Assembly (NCBI GenBank): GCA_023254015.1
Contig: JALQYS010000290.1
Span: forward strand, 1-5,430
DNA length: 5,430 nt
From: Paracoccaceae bacterium
GTDB taxonomy: Bacteria; Pseudomonadota; Alphaproteobacteria; Rhodobacterales; Rhodobacteraceae
Direction of reading: 5' to 3'
Shown: piece after piece, positions 1 through 5,430 of the stretch
Numbering within the stretch: the first letter of the stretch is position 1
How the letters are laid out: each line of letters begins with the position of its first letter
The notes under the pieces: model-generated
What the model was told of the DNA's origin: nothing
Database searches by the model: none
What the model saw: the letters and a program-made list of their open reading frames with translations, nothing else
Translations under genes and position numbers: made by a program

Positions 1-667
1 CTTGCAGCTCGATCCGGCCATTGGCCAGCACATAGCCCCGGTCGGCGATGTCCAGCGATTGCGCCACGTTCTGTTCGACCAGAAGGATGGTCAGCCCCCG
101 GTCGCGCAGGTTGCCGATCAGATCGAAGATGCGGTCCACCACCTGCGGCGCAAGGCCAAGCGAGGGTTCATCCAGCAGCAGGAGGTCAGGCGAAGACATC
201 AGCGCCCGTGCGATGGCCAGCATCTGCTGTTCCCCGCCCGACAGCGACCCTGCCTTCTGATGCAGCCGTTCTGCCAGAATGGGAAACCGCTCCAGCATGT
301 CGGCCTTCACCAGCCCCTGATTGCCGCGCGCGGCATGTTTCGCGCCGCCCAGCATCAGGTTTTCCTCGACCGTCAGCGCGGAAAAGACCCGCCGGCCCTC
401 GGGCACCAGCGTCATGCCGCGCCGGACGATGGTTTCGGGCGGCAGACCCATCAGGTCGGTGCCCTCGAAGACCATCCGTCTGGCCTTGCGTGGAGCGAGC
501 CCGACCAGCGCGTTCAGGGTCGAGCTTTTGCCCGCCCCGTTCGCGCCCAGAAGGGTGACGATCTCGCCGCGCCGGACGGTCAGATCAATGCCGCGCACCG
601 CCTCGACCGCGCCATAGCTGACGGTCAGGCCCTCGATGGACAGAAGGGGATCATCTGGCGGGGTCAT
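1..667 (-). CDS. livF: LivF-type ABC transporter ATPase, 3' end cut by window edge
   Basis: Cytoplasmic ATP-hydrolysing subunit of a HAAT-family (branched-chain amino acid/amide) importer; it would pair with the LivG domain encoded by the fusion gene upstream. The visible 222 residues carry all nucleotide-binding motifs: Walker A GANGAGKS at 41-48, a Q-loop region VPEGRRVF at 88-95 that is typical of LivF, signature LSGGEQQ at 142-148, Walker B LLLLDEP at 162-168, and LVEQN at 196-200, where Gln replaces the usual H-loop His, also a LivF trait. Family members are usually about 230-240 residues, so only some 10-20 residues should be missing. The start at 667 is chosen because AGGA lies at 673-676, five bases upstream, and the protein begins just before the first ABC strand. 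It follows the binding-protein gene by 94 bases. The substrate is not readable from this subunit. UrtE-like paralogues are the main alternative, but the motif set favours LivF. Confidence 0.93.
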   Translation of the reverse strand, partial: MTPPDDPLLSIEGLTVSYGAVEAVRGIDLTVRRGEIVTLLGANGAGKSSTLNALVGLAPRKARRMVFEGTDLMGLPPETIVRRGMTLVPEGRRVFSALTVEENLMLGGAKHAARGNQGLVKADMLERFPILAERLHQKAGSLSGGEQQMLAIARALMSSPDLLLLDEPSLGLAPQVVDRIFDLIGNLRDRGLTILLVEQNVAQSLDIADRGYVLANGRIELQ

Positions 668-699
668 GGCGGTCCTGCGTGGCTGACGGGATGGGGGGT

Positions 700-720
700 G
701 GCCCGGGATAGCCCCGGGCC
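700..720 (-). other. GC-only hairpin between binding-protein gene and livF
   Basis: Arms at 700-707 (GGCCCGGG) and 713-720 (CCCGGGCC) are perfectly complementary over 8 bp with a 5-base loop. In the leftward transcript it sits after the binding-protein stop and before the livF ribosome site. No T-run follows it, so it is not a canonical intrinsic terminator. Such hairpins often protect the 3' end of the abundant binding-protein mRNA or cause partial termination, so that binding protein exceeds ATPase. That role is inference. Confidence 0.4.
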
Positions 721-727
721 GCATGGG

Positions 728-768
728 CCGGCTCAGGGGACCGGCTCAGGGGGGGGCCGGCTCAGGGG
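728..768. repeat. Three near-tandem copies of a 12-base repeat
   Basis: CCGGCTCAGGGG occurs exactly at 728-739, 741-752 and 757-768, with spacers of 1 and 4 bases. On the transcribed (minus) strand the unit is CCCCTGAGCCGG. The copy at 757-768 contains the TGA stop (764-762) of the binding-protein gene, so the array begins inside the end of that CDS and runs into the intergenic gap. It looks like local slippage duplication of the gene's 3' end. Whether it has any RNA-level function is unknown. Confidence 0.75.
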
Positions 769-1916
769 GCCGGAATGTCGGCCGGATCGGGCTGACCTTG
801 GGCAACCAGCTCGCGGTCGCCCGCCTTGATGCGCACCAGCGAGACCGAGCGCAGCGGCATGCCGATGGTGCCCTTGTAGGTGATCGGCCCGGTCACGCCT
901 TGCAGGTTTTCCAGATTGGCGATGGCGTCGCGGATGGCGGCCGGATCGATGCTGTCGGCGGCGATGACGGCGGCCTCGATGATGTTGCCAAGGTCATAGC
1001 CGTTGGCGATGTAGATGGTATCGGGCGCGGCACCCGTCTTTTCTGCCCATTTGGCGTTGAAGGCCTCCAGCGGGCTGCCGGCGGTCGCATGCCCCGCGGT
1101 CGAGAACACGACCCCTTCGACCAGTTCGCCCAGACCGAAGGTCGTGGGGCTGTCGATCCCGTCCGACCCGAGGATCGGCGTCGTGACGCCCGCACCGCGC
1201 AACTGCCGCACGAAGGCGGGGAAGTCAGGCTCATAGGCCGAGGTCATGATGACATCGGGTTTTGGGTCCATCGCGGCGATCTTCGTCACTTCGGCGCCGA
1301 AATCCTGCTGACCCATGCTGAATGTGCCTTCCCCCAGCAGCGTGCCGCCCTTTGCGGTGAAGGCCTGCCCGAAATACTGCGGCAGCTTCAGCGTATAGGC
1401 GGTGTCGGGCGAGGTCAGGATATAGGCGGTCTTGTAGCCGGCCTCAATCGCATGGGTGGCCAGCATCGTCGCCTGCACATTGTCGGCGGGATAGTTCGAG
1501 AACATGTAATCCCCGACGGCCAGCGGCAGCGTCGGCGTGGTGGCACAGAAGGAGATCGCCGGAATGCCGGCCCCTTGGGTGATCATGCCCGCCGCGATCG
1601 AGGGGTCGGCATCGCAGGGCGTGATGATCAGCTGCACGCCCGCATCCACCAGCTCTTGTGCCACAAGCGCGGTCTGGGCCGAATCCGACCGGGTGTCCTT
1701 GATGATGGTCTTGATCGGGAACTGCCCGCCAATGCCCCCGGCGGCGTTGATCTCGTCGATCTTCAGCTGCAGGCCGGCAAGGTTCGGCTGGTCATAGGGC
1801 GCAAGGCCGCCGGTCTGCGCCGTGGCAAGGCCGATCACCAGATCCTCGGCCAGCGCCGGGGCGGATGCCAGCGCCGCCAGGGCGGCGGAAAGCAGCAAGA
1901 GCTTGTTTTTCGTCAT
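762..1916 (-). CDS. Periplasmic substrate-binding protein of HAAT/Liv-type ABC importer
   Basis: Soluble periplasmic receptor that captures the ligand and delivers it to the Liv-type permease. The 384-residue product is usual for the Peripla_BP_6 (LivJ/LivK-like, type I fold) family. Residues 1-23 form a Sec signal peptide: Lys at 3 and 5, a Leu/Ala-rich core, and the site ALA|ED after 23. The mature start EDLVIGLATAQTG is a typical first strand, followed by AGLQLKIDEINAAGGI (47-62), a family hallmark. Residues 226-254 (SAYEPDFPAFVRQLRGAG and the following PILGSDG) match the second-lobe pattern. Two mature cysteines, C101 and C124, are plausible disulfide partners. The segment CDADPS at 101-106 takes the place of the Ser-rich ligand loop of E. 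coli LivJ, while T126 appears to match its Thr102, so the ligand may not be a plain branched-chain amino acid. The start at 1916 is supported by the signal peptide and GAGGA at 1926-1930; an in-frame extension to 2072 would overlap the upstream gene and bury the signal. It lies 35 bases after the permease-ATPase stop, in one operon. Confidence 0.93.
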   Translation of the reverse strand: MTKNKLLLLSAALAALASAPALAEDLVIGLATAQTGGLAPYDQPNLAGLQLKIDEINAAGGIGGQFPIKTIIKDTRSDSAQTALVAQELVDAGVQLIITPCDADPSIAAGMITQGAGIPAISFCATTPTLPLAVGDYMFSNYPADNVQATMLATHAIEAGYKTAYILTSPDTAYTLKLPQYFGQAFTAKGGTLLGEGTFSMGQQDFGAEVTKIAAMDPKPDVIMTSAYEPDFPAFVRQLRGAGVTTPILGSDGIDSPTTFGLGELVEGVVFSTAGHATAGSPLEAFNAKWAEKTGAAPDTIYIANGYDLGNIIEAAVIAADSIDPAAIRDAIANLENLQGVTGPITYKGTIGMPLRSVSLVRIKAGDRELVAQGQPDPADIPAP

Positions 1917-1925
1917 GTCCGGTTT

Positions 1926-1930
1926 TCCTC
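1926..1930 (-). promoter_or_regulatory. Ribosome binding site deciding the binding-protein start
   Basis: The minus strand reads GAGGA here, nine bases before the ATG at 1916. It falls in the 35-base gap after the upstream stop and fixes the start at the signal peptide rather than at the longer in-frame opening at 2072. Confidence 0.7.
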
Positions 1931-1951
1931 TGTTGGCTTTTCTTGGTCGGG

Positions 1952-3772
1952 TCAGGCGGCTGCGCGGCGTTTGCCGATATAGGCTTCGATCACGGCAGGG
2001 TTGGCGCGGATGTCTTCGGGGGTGCCCTCGGCGATCTTCTGCCCCTTGTTCAGCACGACGATATGATCGCACAGCCGCATGATGAGCTTCAGGTCATGTT
2101 CCACCACCAGAAGCCCGATCCCGTGATCGGCCCGAATCCGGCGCAGCACGGCGATCAGGGCATCGGTCTCGGCCGGGTTCATGCCGGCGGCGGGCTCGTC
2201 CAGCAGCAGGAACGACGGCCGCAGCGCCAGCGCGCGGGCAATTTCCAGCCGCCGCTGCGCGCCATAGGGCAGCGAGGCCGCGGTCTGGGCCGCAAGATCC
2301 TGCAGCCCCACCACGGCCAGCGCCGCCATGGCCGCCGCGCGGCTGTCCTGGCCGGGGCGGGCAATGACATCGGCGGCGACGGTGACGTTTTCCAGCACCG
2401 TCAGATTGCGAAACAGGCGGATGTTCTGGAAGGTGCGGCCCAGACCCAGGGCCGGAACCGCATGCACCGGCACCTGTGCGGTATCGCTGCCATTCAGCCA
2501 GACCCGGCCCGAACTGGGCGGCACCACGCCCGAGATGGCGTTGATAAGCGTCGACTTGCCCGCGCCATTCGGCCCGATCAGCCCGGTGACAAGGCCGGGC
2601 CGCACGGCAAAGCTGACATCTTCCAGCGCGACAAGACCGGCAAAGCGACGTCCGACCGCCTCGATGGTCAGCGCGGCATCCTCTGTGGCCGCTCCCCGCA
2701 CGACGCCCCCCTGCGCGCCCGTCTGCGCGTCTAGTGCCGGCGCGACCGCGGCTTCGGGAAACAGCCGCTCGTCCACTTCGCGCAGGCCGAACAGACCATC
2801 GCGCAGACGATACATCACCGCCAGGATGACAAGGCCCACGCCAATGTCGGTCAGGCCGAACACCTCGGGCAGTTTCAGACCAAAGACCTCGGCCCTGCCT
2901 TCAAGGCGGCGCAACAGGTCAACCATCACCACGATCAGCGTCGTGCCCCCGACCGCGCCCGACACCGTCGAGATGCCGCCAAGGATCAGCATCGACATCA
3001 GGAGGAAGGTCAGGTTGAAATGGAAATCCTTGGGCGAAAAGGCGCCCAGGAAATGCGCCATAAGCACGCCGGCGCTGCCCGAGACCAGGGCCCCCAGCAC
3101 CCAGGCCACAAAGCGCTGGCGCACCACGTTCACGCCGCTTGCCCGCGCGGCGATTTCGTCCTCGCGCGCCGCGCGCAGGGCAAGCCCGCCCCGGGTGCTC
3201 CGGTAGATTCGCGCCAGGGCAACCGCGATCAGCGCAACGGGCAGCGCGGTCAGGGCCGAAACCCCGCGCGGCACGCCAAAGAAGGTCTGGCTGCCACGGG
3301 TGATGTCGGCCGAGGCAACCAGCGTGACATGCACGATGACCAGAAAGCCCAGCGTGGCGATCGACGCCGCAGACCCGCCCAGCCGCGACAGGGGCAGGCC
3401 AAAGACAAGGGCGACAAGGCCGACAACCCCCAGGGCGCCCGCCATGCCCACCAGGAGCGGCTGCCCCCCCACTAGTCCGGTCAGCCAGACCGGCAAGTCG
3501 GGCAGGCTGGTCGAGACCACCGCCGGCTGGATGGTCAAGAGCGCCGAGGCATAGGCCCCCAGCGCCATGAACCCGGCATGGCCGAACGAGATGATGCCCG
3601 AGGTGCCGCTGTAGATCTGCATCCCGACAACGGCGGTGACATAGATCAGGTAAAGGGTCGCCAGTCGCGCCAGGGCGGCGGGCAAGGCCAGTTCGGCGAT
3701 CACCGCCAAGGCGATCAGCGGCAGGGCGAGCGTGATCGCCCCCTTCACGGCCTGCATCCCAATTCGCGGCAT
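1952..3772 (-). CDS. Fused LivM-type permease and LivG-type ATPase
   Basis: One 606-residue chain joins the membrane permease and one ATPase of the same HAAT importer, normally separate proteins of about 320-430 and 250 residues. Residues about 6-330 are a BPD_transp_2 permease: several hydrophobic helices, the signature YSGTSGIISFGHAGFMALG at 54-72, and the late cytoplasmic-loop/helix pattern ASGVNVVRQRFVAWV at 211-225. A linker rich in Ala/Gly with acidic residues (about 331-365) follows. The ATPase spans about 368-606: Walker A GPNGAGKST 400-408, Q-loop RTFQN 446-450, signature LPYGAQRR 501-508 (the LivG-type YG variant), Walker B FLLLDEP 521-527 with catalytic Glu526, His559 in VVEHD, and the C-terminal EGTPEDIRANPAVIEAYIG tail of LivG proteins (BCA_ABC_TP_C). 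All catalytic motifs look intact. The start is placed at 3772 (GGGGGA five bases upstream); 3775 and 3757 are in-frame alternatives. The frame stays open to 3850, but that extension is Pro/Ser/Gly-rich, lacks a ribosome site and probably lies in the leader. It is the first gene of the leftward operon. Confidence 0.92.
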   Translation of the reverse strand: MPRIGMQAVKGAITLALPLIALAVIAELALPAALARLATLYLIYVTAVVGMQIYSGTSGIISFGHAGFMALGAYASALLTIQPAVVSTSLPDLPVWLTGLVGGQPLLVGMAGALGVVGLVALVFGLPLSRLGGSAASIATLGFLVIVHVTLVASADITRGSQTFFGVPRGVSALTALPVALIAVALARIYRSTRGGLALRAAREDEIAARASGVNVVRQRFVAWVLGALVSGSAGVLMAHFLGAFSPKDFHFNLTFLLMSMLILGGISTVSGAVGGTTLIVVMVDLLRRLEGRAEVFGLKLPEVFGLTDIGVGLVILAVMYRLRDGLFGLREVDERLFPEAAVAPALDAQTGAQGGVVRGAATEDAALTIEAVGRRFAGLVALEDVSFAVRPGLVTGLIGPNGAGKSTLINAISGVVPPSSGRVWLNGSDTAQVPVHAVPALGLGRTFQNIRLFRNLTVLENVTVAADVIARPGQDSRAAAMAALAVVGLQDLAAQTAASLPYGAQRRLEIARALALRPSFLLLDEPAAGMNPAETDALIAVLRRIRADHGIGLLVVEHDLKLIMRLCDHIVVLNKGQKIAEGTPEDIRANPAVIEAYIGKRRAAA

Positions 3773-3776
3773 CATT

Positions 3777-3782
3777 TCCCCC
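3777..3782 (-). promoter_or_regulatory. Purine-rich ribosome binding site for the permease-ATPase fusion
   Basis: The minus strand reads GGGGGA, then AA-TGATG. It is four to five bases from the second of two adjacent ATG codons (3772) and one to two from the first (3775), so it favours 3772. It is the only purine-rich stretch near any candidate start of this gene and argues against the opening at 3850. Confidence 0.45.
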
Positions 3783-3869
3783 AAACACGGCGACAGTTCC
3801 GGTGCTGACCCTGTGCTGGCCGAGCGCGGGCCCGGTCCTGGGCAAAGCATGGTGTAGCGGCGGCAGAAA

Positions 3870-3875
3870 TGTCAA
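3870..3875 (-). promoter_or_regulatory. Candidate -35 box of the leftward transporter operon
   Basis: The minus strand reads TTGACA, an exact sigma-70 -35 consensus, at the left side of the AT-rich core. No good -10 hexamer lies 16-18 bases downstream (the best is CATGCT at 3846-3851 with an 18-base spacer, 3 of 6 matches), so the promoter would be weak or activator-dependent. Transcription would start near 3840, downstream of the ATG at 3850, which fits translation from 3772. Confidence 0.35.
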
Positions 3876-3900
3876 TAAAATTTCACTATCATCAAAATGA

Positions 3901-3928
3901 TTGACGTTTGTATCGTATGTTACATACT
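3901..3928 (+). promoter_or_regulatory. Candidate sigma-70 promoter of the regulator-hydrolase operon
   Basis: TTGACG (3901-3906, 5 of 6 to consensus) is followed after 16 bases by CATACT (3923-3928, 4 of 6). Transcription would begin near 3935, giving a leader of roughly 55 bases before the ATG at 3991. The 13-bp palindrome at 3915-3927 covers the spacer and the -10, a typical place for repressor control. Confidence 0.4.
3915..3927. promoter_or_regulatory. Perfect 13-bp palindrome, candidate operator
   Basis: GTATGT-T-ACATAC has two exact 6-base arms around one central base. It lies in the shared region between the importer operon and the regulator gene, overlapping the -10 of the proposed rightward promoter. 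Being symmetric, it is what a dimeric RpiR-type regulator encoded 64 bases away could bind. That assignment is inference from position and symmetry; I do not recognise it as a published consensus. Confidence 0.45.
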
Positions 3929-3990
3929 GACCCCAAAGGACGGGGCCGAACGATGGGGCTCTACGACTGGGCTGAACAAGGGGCGACAAG

Positions 3991-4899
3991 ATGGCAATCC
4001 GCGACCGCTTGACGAATGGCAGCGTGCAGCTGACCCCTTCCGACATGAAGGTGGCGCGGGCCCTGCTGGCGGATTATCCGGCGGCCGGGCTGAACACCGT
4101 GGCCCAACTTGCCGCCCTTGCCGGGGTTTCCGGCCCGACCGTCCTGCGCTTTGTCTCGCGGCTTGGGTTTGACGGATTTCCCGACTTTCAAAGGGCTTTG
4201 CTGGGGGAAGTGCAGGCCCGGATGAACTCGCCCCTGGCCATGATCGATGCGGGCAAGGCCGCAGCGGTGCCGCAAGAGCGGATCTATCAAGAGGTGATCC
4301 GCTCCTGTGTCCCCATGCTGGATGCCACGGCCTCCATGGTGCCCGCGGCCGAGTTCGACATGGCGGCACGGCTGGTCACCGATCCCGCGCTGCGGTTGCA
4401 TTCCATTGGCGGCCGGTTCTCGGGCTATCTGGCGGGGATGCTCTGGCAGCACCTTCGACAATTGCGGGCCGATTGCCAGATGGTCAGCGCCAGCCGGCCT
4501 GACAGGGTTGATTCGCTGATCGACATCGGTCGGCGCGATCTGATCATCGCCTTCGACTACCGGCGGTATCAGGTCGACACGATCCAGTTCGTGACGGCCG
4601 CGGCCGAGCGGGGCGCGCAGGTGATCCTGTTCACAGACCCCTGGGCCTCGCCCCTGGTGGCCCATGCCAGGGTGGTGCTGACCGCCCCCGTCGAAGGACC
4701 ATCGCCCTTTGACACCATGGTGCCGGCCCTTGCGCAGGTCGAGGCCCTGATTGCCGCCACCACCACCCGGCTTTCGCCCGGCTCGCGCGCCAGGATTGCC
4801 GAAATCGAGGCCCTGCGCAGCCTTTCGGGCATCACCGAGGACCAGCCCTCCTCCCATCCCAAGACAGCGCCGCACAGCGGCGAGCATGCCGGAGAATGA
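3991..4899 (+). CDS. RpiR/MurR-family transcriptional regulator with variant SIS domain
   Basis: Cytoplasmic DNA-binding regulator, 302 residues, a normal length for the family. The N-terminal RpiR helix-turn-helix domain spans about 1-77, with the recognition region TVAQLAALAGVSGPTVLRFV (36-55) and the following RLGFDGFPDFQRAL (57-70). A SIS-fold effector domain spans about 125-255: SIGGRFSGYLAGML (138-151) is the first ligand loop, and ILFTDPWASPLVAHARVVL (212-230) is the later conserved part. The usual Ser-x-Ser-Gly-x-Thr phosphosugar motif is missing; AFDYRRYQVDT (187-197) stands there instead, so the effector may not be a sugar phosphate. The last 20 residues are polar and low-complexity. 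The start at 3991 has AAGGGG at 3978-3983, seven bases upstream. It is divergent from the importer operon and one base from the hydrolase, so it probably controls both, repressing or activating according to a ligand derived from the imported compound. Confidence 0.92.
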   Translation: MAIRDRLTNGSVQLTPSDMKVARALLADYPAAGLNTVAQLAALAGVSGPTVLRFVSRLGFDGFPDFQRALLGEVQARMNSPLAMIDAGKAAAVPQERIYQEVIRSCVPMLDATASMVPAAEFDMAARLVTDPALRLHSIGGRFSGYLAGMLWQHLRQLRADCQMVSASRPDRVDSLIDIGRRDLIIAFDYRRYQVDTIQFVTAAAERGAQVILFTDPWASPLVAHARVVLTAPVEGPSPFDTMVPALAQVEALIAATTTRLSPGSRARIAEIEALRSLSGITEDQPSSHPKTAPHSGEHAGE

Positions 4900-4900
4900 C

Positions 4901-5430
4901 ATGAGCGACCTGATTTCCATCGAACATGGCGGCCAGACCATCCGCCGCGACAGCGCCTATACCAAGGGCGCCTGCACCCTTCTTCTGGTGGACATGCAGC
5001 GCATCTGGGCCGAACCGATGATGGATCCGACCCACCCGATGCCCGCCGACAGCTATTTCATGCAGCGGGTGCATGAGGTGGTGATCCCCAATCAGGTGAA
5101 AATCCTGAACGCCTTCCGCAAGGCGGGCGAGAATGTCTGCCACACCATCATCGAAAGCCTGACCGCCGATGGCCGTGACCGGTCCCTGGATCACAAACTG
5201 TCGGCCATGCATGTGCCCAAGGGCGCGCCCGAAGGGGCGATCATCGCGCCCCTGACGCCCGGCGAAAATGAACCCGTGCTGCCGAAAACCTCGTCCGGCC
5301 TCTTCAACTCGACCAATGCCGATTATGTGCTACGCAACCTCAACACCCGCTTTCTGGTGATCGCAGGCATCGTCACCGACCAATGCGTTGACATGGCCGT
5401 GCGCGATGCCGCCGACCGGGGCTATCTGGT
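4901..5430 (+). CDS. Cysteine hydrolase of the isochorismatase-like superfamily, 3' end cut by window edge
   Basis: Probable cytoplasmic amidohydrolase acting on a C-N bond of an amide, ureide or carbamoyl compound through a Cys nucleophile. In the 176 visible residues the superfamily triad is present: Asp31 in LLLVDMQ (27-33), Lys129 in LPKTSSGLF (127-135), and Cys162 in GIVTDQCVD (156-164), where Val158-Thr159 is the position of the conserved cis-peptide. Intact members are about 180-240 residues, so little more than the C-terminal helix region is missing. The Asp-x-His metal site of nicotinamidases is not seen. A long insert between strands (about 38-60) and residues VCHTIIESLTADGRDRSLD (79-97) look like a specific subfamily rather than RutB or biuret hydrolase as I remember them, so I give no substrate. 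Its ATG follows the regulator stop by one base, and its GGAG (4891-4894) lies inside the regulator's end, indicating translational coupling. Confidence 0.9.
   Translation, partial: MSDLISIEHGGQTIRRDSAYTKGACTLLLVDMQRIWAEPMMDPTHPMPADSYFMQRVHEVVIPNQVKILNAFRKAGENVCHTIIESLTADGRDRSLDHKLSAMHVPKGAPEGAIIAPLTPGENEPVLPKTSSGLFNSTNADYVLRNLNTRFLVIAGIVTDQCVDMAVRDAADRGYL

Noticed and set aside
728..768. Three short repeats as a possible CRISPR array
   Set aside because: The units are 12 bases with 1- and 4-base spacers, too short and irregular, and there are no cas genes.
723..1982. Long open frame of 419 codons on the plus strand
   Set aside because: It lies fully antisense to the binding-protein gene, whose signal peptide and family motifs are clear. 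The product is His/Gln/Arg/Gly-rich with no domain, a usual mirror frame in GC-rich DNA.
1865..3206. Plus-strand open frames of about 290 codons opposite the permease-ATPase fusion
   Set aside because: They are antisense to intact Walker, signature and permease motifs. Their products are Arg/Pro/Ser-rich without recognisable domains or ribosome sites.
3773..3850. N-terminal extension of the permease-ATPase to an ATG at 3850
   Set aside because: There is no ribosome site, the peptide is Pro/Ser/Gly-rich and not hydrophobic, typical LivM proteins begin close to the first helix, and the likely transcription start lies downstream of 3850.
3875..3889. ATA-N9-TAT match resembling a LysR-type nitrogen-control (Nac) site
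   Set aside because: So short a pattern is expected by chance in AT-rich sequence, and nothing else here supports Nac control.
2919..4046. Minus-strand open frame of 375 codons crossing the fusion gene start and the divergent region
   Set aside because: It is out of frame with the permease and reads through the promoter region and into the regulator start. The composition is that of a shifted-frame shadow.
3961..4941. Minus-strand open frame of 326 codons over the regulator
   Set aside because: It is the antisense shadow of the RpiR-family gene, rich in Gly/His/Arg, and would also run into the divergent promoter region.
4901..5430. Assignment of the hydrolase as nicotinamidase (PncA)
   Set aside because: The triad is shared across the superfamily, but the metal-binding Asp-x-His segment (DWHP-like) of nicotinamidases is absent, and the context is an amino acid/amide importer.

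Overview
This is a GC-rich window with strong GCC/CTG/GGC codon preference and tightly packed genes. It looks like an alphaproteobacterium, possibly of the Rhodobacterales type. The taxonomic guess rests on composition and gene style only. Every gene-sized stretch is explained by five coding regions arranged around one divergent promoter region, and there is no gene-free stretch longer than about 220 bases. No RNA gene, insertion sequence or CRISPR array was seen.

The left arm, on the minus strand and transcribed leftwards, is most of an ABC importer of the branched-chain/hydrophobic amino acid and amide (HAAT, Liv/Urt) type. In order of transcription it holds a fused LivM permease plus LivG ATPase in one polypeptide (3772-1952), a periplasmic substrate-binding protein with a clear signal peptide (1916-762), and a LivF ATPase that runs off the left edge (667-1). 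A LivH-type permease, the usual second membrane subunit, is absent here and is predicted just beyond the left edge. Between the binding protein and LivF lie three copies of a 12-base GC-rich repeat and an 8-bp GC hairpin.

The right arm, on the plus strand, starts with an RpiR/MurR-family regulator (3991-4899). One base after it comes a cysteine hydrolase of the isochorismatase-like superfamily (4901 to the right edge), which retains its Asp/Lys/Cys triad in the visible part. The two are very likely cotranscribed.

The divergent region (about 3773-3990) contains an AT-rich core with two -35-like hexamers pointing away from each other and a perfect 13-bp palindrome, a good candidate operator for the regulator. 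The most economical reading is a small catabolic locus: the importer brings in an amino-acid-like or amide/ureide-like compound, the hydrolase breaks a C-N bond in it or in a derivative, and the regulator senses it or a product. The substrate is not determinable from this window. Two details argue against a textbook assignment. The regulator's SIS domain lacks the usual Ser-rich phosphosugar motif, and the binding protein carries a Cys-Asp-Ala-Asp segment where leucine-binding proteins have a Ser-rich ligand loop. The parts are known families. The combination and its substrate are the possibly undescribed element.
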